From NCBI GenBank assembly GCA_036964625.1, contig JBALTG010000164.1, forward strand, positions 1-8,593: a stretch of 8,593 bases of DNA. The letters run 5' to 3'. Below are positions 1 through 6,673 of this stretch, piece after piece (within the stretch, counting starts at the first letter, position 1; each line of letters starts with the position of its first letter). The position numbers and the translations under genes are program-made. This DNA is from Motiliproteus sp036964625 (lineage in GTDB: Bacteria; Pseudomonadota; Gammaproteobacteria; Pseudomonadales; Balneatricaceae). The notes under the pieces were generated by a model. It made no database searches and was not told the DNA's origin. It was given only the letters and a program-made list of their open reading frames with translations.

Positions 1-96
1 GCCGATAATGTGGTCGCCCGCGCCGCCGAGCTGTTGCGTATCCGCCGTACGACGCTGGTGGAGAAGATGCGCAAGTACGGCATCGTGCGCCAGTGA
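1..96 (+). CDS. fleQ: FleQ/FlrA flagellar master regulator, C-terminal end (partial)
   Basis: Only the last 31 residues and the TGA stop (94-96) are present; the 5' part lies off the left edge. The reading is ADNVVARAAELLRIRRTTLV followed by EKMRKYGIVRQ. This is the Fis-type helix-turn-helix that closes FleQ/FlrA proteins, in which the RRTTLVEKMRKYG segment is the recognition helix and is very characteristic. FleQ is the sigma-54 enhancer-binding protein at the top of the polar flagellar cascade; in Pseudomonas it also responds to c-di-GMP. The AAA+ and N-terminal domains cannot be judged here. The assignment is supported by the fleS and fleR genes immediately downstream. Another NtrC-family activator is possible in principle, but the motif and the neighbours make that unlikely. 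Confidence 0.9.
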   Translation, partial: ADNVVARAAELLRIRRTTLVEKMRKYGIVRQ

Positions 97-112
97 TTAA
101 GGTGAGCCGCAG

Positions 113-1312
113 ATGAGTACCGATTCCCCTGCTGATTCTGAATTAGCCACTAATGCCGCCGATCTGGCGCAGCGCGAGCAAGCGCTGGCCGAGGCGTTTG
201 AGCAGTTCAATCAGTTGTCAGGCGAGCTGGAACACTCCTATGTCGCACTGGAGCAGCAGGTCGCGCAGCTTAATGCCCGGCTGGCGCAGCAGGACGAGGC
301 GCGGGAGCGCGAGCTGGCAGACAAGGAACGCATCACCCAGCGGCTGGAAAGCCTGCTGCAGTTGCTCCCCGGGGGGGTGATCGTACTCGACAATCAGGGC
401 CGGATTCAGGAGTGTAATGCGGCCGCCATCGAGTTGTTGGGCGAGCCGCTTAAGCACGAACGCTGGAGCGAGGTGATCAACCGCAGCTTTGCCCCGCGGA
501 TGGATGATGGTCATGAAGTATCGCTCAAGAATGGCCGCCGGGTCAGTCTGGCGACCCGTTCGTTAGAGGGGGAGCCGGGTCAAATTATCCTGCTGACCGA
601 TCAGACTGAAACCCGGGCGCTGCAATCCCGCCTGGGGCATTTTCAACGGCTATCCTTTATGGGCAAGATGATGGCCTCGCTGGCGCATCAGATCCGTACC
701 CCGCTGTCGGCTGCGATGCTCTATAGCGCGCATCTGGCCAAGCCCGAGCTGCGCGACGAGCAGCGTATCAAATTTGCCAATAAGGTACGCGGCCGGCTTA
801 ACTCGCTGGAGGCGCAGGTGCGCGATATGCTGGTGTTCGCCCGCGGCGAAACCAAGCTGACCGACCTGGTGAGCAGCGAGCAGCTGTTCGGAGCGGTCGA
901 GGATGCCCTGGATATGCCGCTGACCCATGCCGATGCGGACGCGGATTGCATCAACAGCACGCCCGGGTTGGTGCTGCTGTGTAATCAGGAGGCGTTAGTG
1001 GGGGCGTTAATGAATCTGGTCAATAATGCCCTGCAAGCGGGCGCGCAGGCGCTGGTGGTGCGCTCGGTGGTGGTGGATGAGCGGAGCTTGCGGTTGCAGG
1101 TCGAAGACAGCGGGCCGGGGATGAATGCGCAGCAGCTGCAGCAGTCGCTGGAGCCGTTTTACAGCACCAAGTCGCAGGGCACGGGGTTAGGGCTGGCGGT
1201 CGCGCAGGTGGTGGCGCGGGCGCATCACGGTGAGTTTTTTATCAACTCGCTGCCGGGGCAGGGGACCGTGGCCGGCTTTGTGCTGCCGTATAAAGATCCG
1301 GGTTGTTTGTAG
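113..1312 (+). CDS. fleS: FleS/FlrB flagellar sensor histidine kinase
   Basis: A 399-residue cytoplasmic histidine kinase that phosphorylates the FleR/FlrC regulator to switch on class III flagellar genes (hook and basal body). No membrane segment or signal peptide is visible. Residues about 15-85 are a long Glu/Gln/Ala-rich coiled coil, followed by a PAS-like domain (about 85-165). The dimerisation/phosphoacceptor H-box is SLAHQIRTPLSAAMLY with His192. The ATPase domain has an N-box NLVNNALQAGA (301-311), G1 DSGPGM (332-337), F-box FYSTK (349-353) and G2 GTGLGL (356-361), so all kinase boxes are intact. The length is usual for FlrB. The start ATG follows AAGGTGAG at 99-106 with good spacing. 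It lies only 16 bp after fleQ, so it is probably co-transcribed, unless a sigma-54 promoter sits inside fleQ. The family call is firm; the partner is inferred from position. Confidence 0.95.
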   Translation: MSTDSPADSELATNAADLAQREQALAEAFEQFNQLSGELEHSYVALEQQVAQLNARLAQQDEARERELADKERITQRLESLLQLLPGGVIVLDNQGRIQECNAAAIELLGEPLKHERWSEVINRSFAPRMDDGHEVSLKNGRRVSLATRSLEGEPGQIILLTDQTETRALQSRLGHFQRLSFMGKMMASLAHQIRTPLSAAMLYSAHLAKPELRDEQRIKFANKVRGRLNSLEAQVRDMLVFARGETKLTDLVSSEQLFGAVEDALDMPLTHADADADCINSTPGLVLLCNQEALVGALMNLVNNALQAGAQALVVRSVVVDERSLRLQVEDSGPGMNAQQLQQSLEPFYSTKSQGTGLGLAVAQVVARAHHGEFFINSLPGQGTVAGFVLPYKDPGCL

Positions 1313-1334
1313 CCTGGTTGTTAACCCGACAAGA

Positions 1335-1355
1335 TATTAACCCGGCGGGTTAATA
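1335..1355. repeat. 21-bp perfect palindrome (hairpin 1)
   Basis: Arms TATTAACCCG (1335-1344) and CGGGTTAATA (1346-1355) are exact reverse complements around a single central G at 1345. As RNA this is a 9-bp stem with a 3-nt loop; as DNA it could be a dimeric protein site. A third copy of the half-motif, TTAACCCG, lies just upstream at 1321-1328. No T-run follows, so it is not a Rho-independent terminator. Confidence 0.7.
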
Positions 1356-1358
1356 CGA

Positions 1359-1374
1359 GACGCAAGGATGCGTC
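1359..1374 (+). promoter_or_regulatory. Candidate CsrA/RsmA binding hairpin (hairpin 2)
   Basis: GACGCA (1359-1364) and TGCGTC (1369-1374) pair perfectly around the loop AGGA. Opening the A-U closing pair gives a hexaloop AAGGAU closed by C-G. The segment CAAGGATG (1363-1370) therefore fits the CsrA SELEX core CARGGAUG at all eight positions and in the right structural setting. The sequence match is seen directly; that CsrA binds here is inference. Confidence 0.5.
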
Positions 1375-1398
1375 AACATTGGTCGAAGACCCATGCGA

Positions 1399-1448
1399 GC
1401 CCCTGAAAATCAAGCAGTTCCACGCAACTGCGCCAGGTTTTCAGGGGC
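1399..1448 (+). repeat. Two-tier long hairpin (hairpin 3)
   Basis: The outer stem pairs 1399-1411 with 1436-1448: eleven Watson-Crick pairs (GCCCCTGAAAA with TTTTCAGGGGC), then one U-G and one C-G pair. An asymmetric internal loop (AA opposite GCCA) follows, then an inner 6-bp stem GCAGTT/AACTGC (1414-1419 with 1426-1431) closing the loop CCACGC. It is the most stable fold of the intergenic region. No T-run follows. Confidence 0.65.
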
Positions 1449-1451
1449 GAT

Positions 1452-1480
1452 GGACACAATAGGAATGGACCTATTTGTCC
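1452..1480 (+). repeat. Hairpin with GGA in the loop (hairpin 4)
   Basis: GGACA plus AATAGG (1452-1456, 1458-1463) pairs with CCTATT plus TGTCC (1470-1475, 1476-1480), leaving only C1457 bulged: eleven base pairs around the hexaloop AATGGA (1464-1469). GGA at 1467-1469 is unpaired. It sits one position later in the loop than in the classic CsrA hexaloop, so this is a weaker candidate site than hairpin 2. Confidence 0.55.
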
Positions 1481-1520
1481 GCCAGATTAATAGTTAAATT
1501 GATTTGATCAGGAGTGACCC

Positions 1521-2903
1521 ATGACCCAAGCCTGCGTGCTGGTCGTAGAAGACGATGCTGAATTGCGCGAAGCGCTGTGCGATACCCTGGATCTGGCCGG
1601 GTATGGGTTTAGAGCGGTCGAGTCGGCTGAGGCCGCATTGACCCTGTTGCAGACCGAGTCGGTGGATATGGTGGTCAGCGATGTCAATATGGGTGGCATG
1701 GATGGGCATGCGCTGCTGGCCAAGATTAAGCAGCTCAAGCCTGCATTGCCGGTGCTGCTGATCACCGCCTATGGTGCGGTCGACCGGGCCGTGGATGCGA
1801 TCAGAAACGGGGCGGTGGATTATCTGCTTAAACCTTTCGAGCCGGATCAGTTGCTGGATATCGTCGCCCGGCATGCTGCGTCCAAGCTGGCGCTTGCGGG
1901 TGCCAGTGAACCGATAGCTGAATCGGCCTCGGCCAAGCAGCTGCTGCTACTGGCGCAGCGGGTGGCGGCGACCGATTCGACGGTGTTGATCATGGGCGAG
2001 AGCGGCACTGGTAAGGAGGTGCTGGCACAATATATTCACCGTCATTCGCCCCGCGCCGAGATGCCCTTTGTGGCGCTCAACTGTGCGGCGATCCCTGAAA
2101 ATATGCTGGAAGCGACCCTGTTCGGGCATGAGAAGGGATCGTTTACCGGCGCTTATGCGAGCATGCCTGGGAAGTTCGAGCAGGCCGATGGCGGCACCCT
2201 GTTGCTGGACGAGGTGTCGGAGATGGATGTCGGCCTGCAGGCCAAGTTGCTGCGGGTGCTGCAGGAGCAGGAGGTGGAGCGGATCGGTGGACGCAAGGTG
2301 ATTAAACTCAACGTCCGGGTACTGGCCACCACCAACCGCGATCTGGCCCAGTATGTGGCGGAGGGCAAGTTTCGAGAGGATCTCTACTACCGGCTCAATA
2401 TCTTTCCGTTGCACTGGAGCGCACTGCGCGAGCGCCCCGAGGATCTGATTCCGCTGGCGCAGCGACTGTTGCACAAACATGCCAGCAAGATGAATCGCGG
2501 CGGGGTGACTCTGGCCGCATCGGCGCACGCGGTGTTGCTGGGGCATGACTGGCCGGGTAACGTGCGCGAGCTGGAGAATGTGATGCAGCGGGCATTAATT
2601 CTACAGCAGGGTCAGGTGATTGAGGCGGCCGATCTGTGCCTGAACCCGAGGTCGATGCAGGGGGCTACGGCTGCGAGTATTCCCTTGCCGACCGCGGCCG
2701 CCGGCGCGGACAGCGCCGCGCCGCAGTTGGGCGATGATCTACGCCAGCACGAGTACCAGTTAATTATCGATGCGTTGCGGGCGCACCGCGGCAGCCGTAA
2801 AGATGCCTCGGTGCAGATGGGGATCAGTCCCCGTACATTACGCTATAAACTGGCGCAGATGCGCGATAGCGGCATCGATGTGGATGGGCTGCTGAAGGGC
2901 TAG
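1521..2903 (+). CDS. fleR: FleR/FlrC sigma-54-dependent flagellar response regulator
   Basis: A 460-residue NtrC-class activator that, when phosphorylated by FleS, drives sigma-54 promoters of hook, basal-body and other late flagellar operons. The receiver domain (1-120) has acidic pocket Asp11/Asp12, phosphoacceptor Asp54, Thr82 and Lys104. The AAA+ domain (about 132-365) has Walker A GESGTGKE (159-166), a sigma-54 contact loop GSFTGA (206-211), Walker B TLLLDE (226-231), sensor I ATTNRD (269-274), REDLYYRLNIF (285-295) and GNVRELEN (346-353). After an Ala-rich linker (about 375-402) comes a Fis-type helix-turn-helix (about 405-448). The contact loop reads GSFTGA where most family members have GAFTGA. 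The start ATG has AGGAG (1510-1514) six bases upstream. It follows fleS after an unusually long structured gap, and ends 5 bp from a convergent gene with no terminator between them. Confidence 0.95.
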   Translation: MTQACVLVVEDDAELREALCDTLDLAGYGFRAVESAEAALTLLQTESVDMVVSDVNMGGMDGHALLAKIKQLKPALPVLLITAYGAVDRAVDAIRNGAVDYLLKPFEPDQLLDIVARHAASKLALAGASEPIAESASAKQLLLLAQRVAATDSTVLIMGESGTGKEVLAQYIHRHSPRAEMPFVALNCAAIPENMLEATLFGHEKGSFTGAYASMPGKFEQADGGTLLLDEVSEMDVGLQAKLLRVLQEQEVERIGGRKVIKLNVRVLATTNRDLAQYVAEGKFREDLYYRLNIFPLHWSALRERPEDLIPLAQRLLHKHASKMNRGGVTLAASAHAVLLGHDWPGNVRELENVMQRALILQQGQVIEAADLCLNPRSMQGATAASIPLPTAAAGADSAAPQLGDDLRQHEYQLIIDALRAHRGSRKDASVQMGISPRTLRYKLAQMRDSGIDVDGLLKG

Positions 2904-2912
2904 GCCTCCTAG
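2900..2912. repeat. Inverted repeat spanning both convergent stop codons
   Basis: CTAGG (2900-2904) and CCTAG (2908-2912) are reverse complements around CCT. Each arm contains one of the two facing TAG stop codons (fleR on +, the 159-residue gene on -). The stem is only 5 bp and no T-run follows on either side, so it is a poor terminator. Confidence 0.4.
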
Positions 2913-3388
2913 TCCGCGTCGCCTGACAGTCGGGCATAGATCTGTTGCCATAAGCGCACCTGGCTCTCGGCGCTGTAAGGGTCGAAATCCAGCAGATTTA
3001 AGCACTCGTCGCGGCAGGCCTCGAGTTCCTCGGCCGGGACATCATCCAACAGCCCCAGCAGTGATTGTAATGGCAGATCGTTATAGCCGTCCAGGCTGTC
3101 GTAGAGCTGATCCAGCGCCTGTTGGGTCTGCTCAAGATCGGCACAATAGAGCGGCTCGTCGCTGCGATCCTGCTGCAACTCTTCTAAGATCGCCTTGGGG
3201 CTGTGGCCCTCCTGCAATAACAGGTCAGGATCGATCTCCAGATAACCAGCCTGTTCCAGCCAGCCATCTTCAGGACGAATCAGGCTGGTTTTGATGCATC
3301 CGTCTGCCATACTCCAAGAGATGGAGATCGGAAACGCATCCTCTTCGTGGCTACTCATTTCGCAGGCAATAATCAGGGTTGTGGTCAC
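2909..3388 (-). CDS. Hypothetical protein, probable degenerate DnaQ-like exonuclease fold
   Basis: A 159-residue acidic, soluble protein without signal peptide or membrane segment. The start is GTG (3386-3388) with AGGA seven bases upstream on the minus strand; the next Met (residue 11) would remove the first beta strand. The N-terminus TLIIACEMSS, then FPISISWSM, DGCIKTSLIRP and DGW, resembles small DEDD/DnaQ-like proteins in which an I-D-x-E strand is followed by P-I-E-V-x-W and a S-x-L-I-R-P-x-x-x-W strand pair. Later EPLYCADLEQT recalls their second acidic motif. Here the first Asp of motif I is Ala5 or Cys-adjacent and only Glu7 remains, and the C-terminal third (about 105-159) is Leu/Glu/Asp-rich helix without a clear HxxxxD motif. 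I therefore infer a non-catalytic homologue. The family link comes from memory of sequence patterns, so function is unknown. Confidence 0.7.
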   Translation of the reverse strand: MTTTLIIACEMSSHEEDAFPISISWSMADGCIKTSLIRPEDGWLEQAGYLEIDPDLLLQEGHSPKAILEELQQDRSDEPLYCADLEQTQQALDQLYDSLDGYNDLPLQSLLGLLDDVPAEELEACRDECLNLLDFDPYSAESQVRLWQQIYARLSGDAD

Positions 3389-3455
3389 AAATTGATCCTA
3401 GTATGTTGGGTTTTTTCGGCCATTAGTCGTAAAAACAGCCCGTTTCTGGCTCGCG

Positions 3456-3469
3456 TAGACCAAGGTCTA
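3456..3469. promoter_or_regulatory. Candidate CrbR operator upstream of acs
   Basis: TAGACC (3456-3461) and GGTCTA (3464-3469) form a perfect inverted repeat with a 2-bp AA spacer. Taken as heptamers it reads GTAGACC-AA-GGTCTAA, the 7-2-7 tail-to-tail geometry recognised by NarL-type helix-turn-helix dimers. It ends one base before a plausible -35 element, about 44 bp before the inferred start point, which is a class II activator position. A NarL-family regulator of the type known to activate acs lies downstream. That CrbR binds here is inference. I saw no second copy in the window. Confidence 0.45.
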
Positions 3470-3470
3470 A

Positions 3471-3500
3471 TTCAGAGGAAGGCGGCCGGTTCTGTATAAA
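3471..3500 (+). promoter_or_regulatory. Putative acs promoter
   Basis: TTCAGA (3471-3476) and TATAAA (3495-3500) are separated by 18 bp. The -35 matches 4/6 and the -10 5/6 of the sigma-70 consensus. Transcription would begin near 3507 and give a 5' leader of about 160 nt before the acs ATG, in which I see only short hairpins. A weaker alternative -10, TATTAT at 3520-3525, lacks a -35. The rest of the 3389-3668 gap shows no gene. Confidence 0.4.
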
Positions 3501-3668
3501 ACAGTCCTAGTAACCTAGGTATTATATTGGCAGCTTCAACGGAGAGGCTAAAACAGCCAGACCCGGTGCGTAGTCAGCGCCTAATTGAGCATCTCTGGAC
3601 CGTCAATAATAAGCATAATTGCGGTACTTCAGTAATAGAATCTTAGAATATTAAATAGAGGCCTTACG

Positions 3669-5621
<1,953 letters not shown>

Positions 5622-5635
5622 TTCGATTAAGGCGT

Positions 5636-5656
5636 TAATCCTGCGCTAATCCTGCG
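5636..5656 (+). repeat. Tandem direct repeat TAATCCTGCG x2
   Basis: TAATCCTGCG occurs at 5636-5645 and again at 5647-5656, one base apart (11-bp period), just after the acs stop codon. It is probably slippage-generated and I assign it no function. Confidence 0.5.
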
Positions 5657-5677
5657 TTAGCCGATGCTAGCCAGTTG

Positions 5678-5718
5678 AAAACTCCCCTGAGTGTTTTACA
5701 CTAAGGGGAGTTTTTTTT
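5678..5718 (+). terminator. Rho-independent terminator after acs
   Basis: AAAACTCCCCT (5678-5688) pairs with AGGGGAGTTTT (5704-5714). After a G-A mismatch the stem continues with AGTG/CACT (5690-5693 with 5699-5702), closing a 5-nt loop. Eight T residues run from 5711 to 5718. It lies 57-97 bp after the acs stop and only 44 bp before the crbR-like ATG. Confidence 0.92.
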
Positions 5719-5762
5719 GGCCGTAAGCTTTCCCGCGAAAGTCGATAAAGGATTAGATTAGG

Positions 5763-6428
5763 ATGCAGTTAGCCCAAAAAATAATTATTGCAGATGACCA
5801 TCCCCTGTTTCGTGCGGCATTGAAGCAGGCCGTGCTTCAGGCGGTCGCCGGTGTCGAGGTGATAGAAACCGATTCGTTGGCGTCGTTGCAAGAGACTGTA
5901 GCCGCGCATGCGGATGCTGATCTGGTGTTGCTCGATCTGCATATGCCGGGTACCAGTGGCTTTACCGGTCTGGCCTATTTGCGCGGACAGAACACTGGGA
6001 TGCCGGTGGTGGTGGTCTCCGGGAGTGAACAGCCGCAGGTGATGTGGCGGGCGATCGAGTACGGTGCCTCAGGATTTATCCCCAAGTCTGCCCCGCTGGA
6101 GGTAATCTCCGCTGCGATACGGGCGGTCCTCGAGGGTGAGATCTGGCTGCCGCAGGAGGTCGCCGACAGTGATTCGACGCTGAGTTCTGAGGATGTTATT
6201 TTTGCCGAAAAGCTCGGTTCACTGACGCCGCAGCAATTTAGAGTGTTGATGATGCTGACGGAGGGGTTGCTGAACAAGCAGATCGCTTACGAGCTGAGTG
6301 TCAGCGAGGCGACGATTAAGGCCCATGTGACCGCTATTTTGCGCAAGTTGGGTGTGCACAGCCGCACTCAGGCGGTGATTGAAGCCAATCGGATGGGTGT
6401 TGAGGCGCCCAAGACCGAGATGGGCTAG
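5763..6428 (+). CDS. crbR: NarL/LuxR-family response regulator, CrbR/ErdR-like
   Basis: A 221-residue two-domain regulator. The receiver (about 5-125) starts with KIIIADDHPLFRAAL and has Asp11/Asp12, phosphoacceptor Asp58, Ser84/Ser86 at the switch Thr/Ser position and Lys108. The LuxR-type helix-turn-helix (about 153-212) has the family core LTPQQFRVL, NKQIAYELSVSEATIKAHV and ILRKLGVHSRTQAV. The NKQIAY-SE-TIKAHVTAILRKL-VH-R-QA pattern is that of Pseudomonas ErdR and Vibrio CrbR, which with the sensor CrbS induce acs and ethanol/acetate catabolism. Its place directly after acs strengthens this. CrbS is not in the window. The start ATG has AAAGGA about ten bases upstream. Only 44 bp separate it from the acs terminator and no convincing promoter fits there, so it may partly rely on read-through. 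Another NarL-family orphan regulator is the alternative. Confidence 0.88.
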   Translation: MQLAQKIIIADDHPLFRAALKQAVLQAVAGVEVIETDSLASLQETVAAHADADLVLLDLHMPGTSGFTGLAYLRGQNTGMPVVVVSGSEQPQVMWRAIEYGASGFIPKSAPLEVISAAIRAVLEGEIWLPQEVADSDSTLSSEDVIFAEKLGSLTPQQFRVLMMLTEGLLNKQIAYELSVSEATIKAHVTAILRKLGVHSRTQAVIEANRMGVEAPKTEMG

Positions 6429-6593
6429 CCTGAATAGGAGCGCTGCTTCGCGGGGCTTGTCGTATTTAACACGGATTTATCCGGGAATCGTCGTTGTGAT
6501 TGCTATTCTTGGTCAGGTTCCTGGGGGCCCGGCTCCCTCAATATCCAGCAGATCGCGCCGTACTTGTTACAACAGCTAGCTCCTGCATAGCTT

Positions 6594-6623
6594 AAAAAAA
6601 ACCGGCCTAGGCCGGTTTTTTTT
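6594..6623. terminator. Symmetric bidirectional terminator between crbR and ybiT
   Basis: A perfect 30-bp palindrome: eight A (6594-6601), then CCGGCCTAGGCCGG (6602-6615), then eight T (6616-6623). Each strand gives a GC-rich stem followed by eight U, so it can end transcription from crbR (+) and from the convergent ABC-F gene (-). It lies 165 bp after crbR and 50 bp after the ABC-F stop codon. The 6429-6593 stretch shows no gene or clear signal. Confidence 0.93.
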
Positions 6624-6640
6624 GCGCTGTCTATCATCAC

Positions 6641-6657
6641 CAGAGCGTTTCGCTCTG
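6641..6657. repeat. Small perfect hairpin near the 3' end of ybiT
   Basis: CAGAGCG (6641-6647) and CGCTCTG (6651-6657) pair around TTT, 16 bp beyond the ABC-F stop codon. No T-run follows on either strand. It may stabilise the 3' end of the ABC-F mRNA ahead of the terminator, but that is a guess. Confidence 0.4.
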
Positions 6658-6673
6658 AGCGCGATACGGCTGC

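Larger units (their letters stand above)
1313..1520 (+). promoter_or_regulatory. Structured fleS-fleR intergenic region, candidate RNA leader of fleR
   Basis: These 208 bp separate two genes that are normally adjacent or nearly so. I see no convincing gene (longest ATG frames 12 and 15 codons). The stretch is dense in inverted repeats that would fold in the sense RNA: 1335-1355, 1359-1374, 1399-1448 and 1452-1480, in order and not overlapping. Two expose GGA in the loop (1366-1368 and 1467-1469), the hallmark of CsrA/RsmA targets. The fleR Shine-Dalgarno AGGAG (1510-1514) contains a further GGA. No U-run follows any hairpin, so it does not look like a terminated small RNA. I found no sigma-54 or sigma-28 promoter here. 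My reading is an RNA leader controlling fleR translation or processing. A REP-like intergenic repeat is the main alternative. Confidence 0.5.

Noticed and set aside
1369..1407. 12-codon frame starting at ATG 1369
   Set aside because: AAGG lies immediately against the ATG with no spacing, and the segment is better explained as the GGA hairpin.
1450..1497. 15-codon frame (MDTIGMDLFVRQINS) between fleS and fleR as a leader peptide
   Set aside because: The Shine-Dalgarno-like GGGG is too close to the ATG, the frame is very short, and it coincides with hairpin 4, which explains the sequence better.
1313..1520. Free-standing CsrB/RsmZ-type small RNA in the fleS-fleR gap
   Set aside because: There is no terminator T-run and no recognisable GacA box, and only two loop GGA motifs are present, fewer than in typical Csr/Rsm sponge RNAs.
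1313..1520. Integron attC-like site or MITE in the fleS-fleR gap
   Set aside because: No RYYYAAC/GTTRRRY pair in the right arrangement, no terminal inverted repeats and no target-site duplication could be found.
1947..2546. 199-codon open frame antisense to fleR
   Set aside because: It lies wholly inside the conserved AAA+ domain of fleR and shows no recognisable motif.
3379..3390. TTGTG-GT-CACAA as a CRP-like site upstream of the minus-strand hypothetical gene
   Set aside because: The spacer is 2 bp, not the 6 bp needed for CRP, and it overlaps the GTG start codon.
5724..5748. Possible sigma-28 (FliA) promoter ahead of crbR: TAAGCTTT with GTCGATAA
   Set aside because: The -10 matches GCCGATAA at 7/8, but the spacer is 9 rather than 11 bp and the start would fall inside or beyond the ribosome-binding site, leaving a leader of only about 8 nt.
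6379..6579. 66-codon frame running from the end of crbR into the intergenic region
   Set aside because: It overlaps the conserved crbR C-terminus in another frame, has no ribosome-binding site, and its composition is not protein-like apart from a short hydrophobic run.
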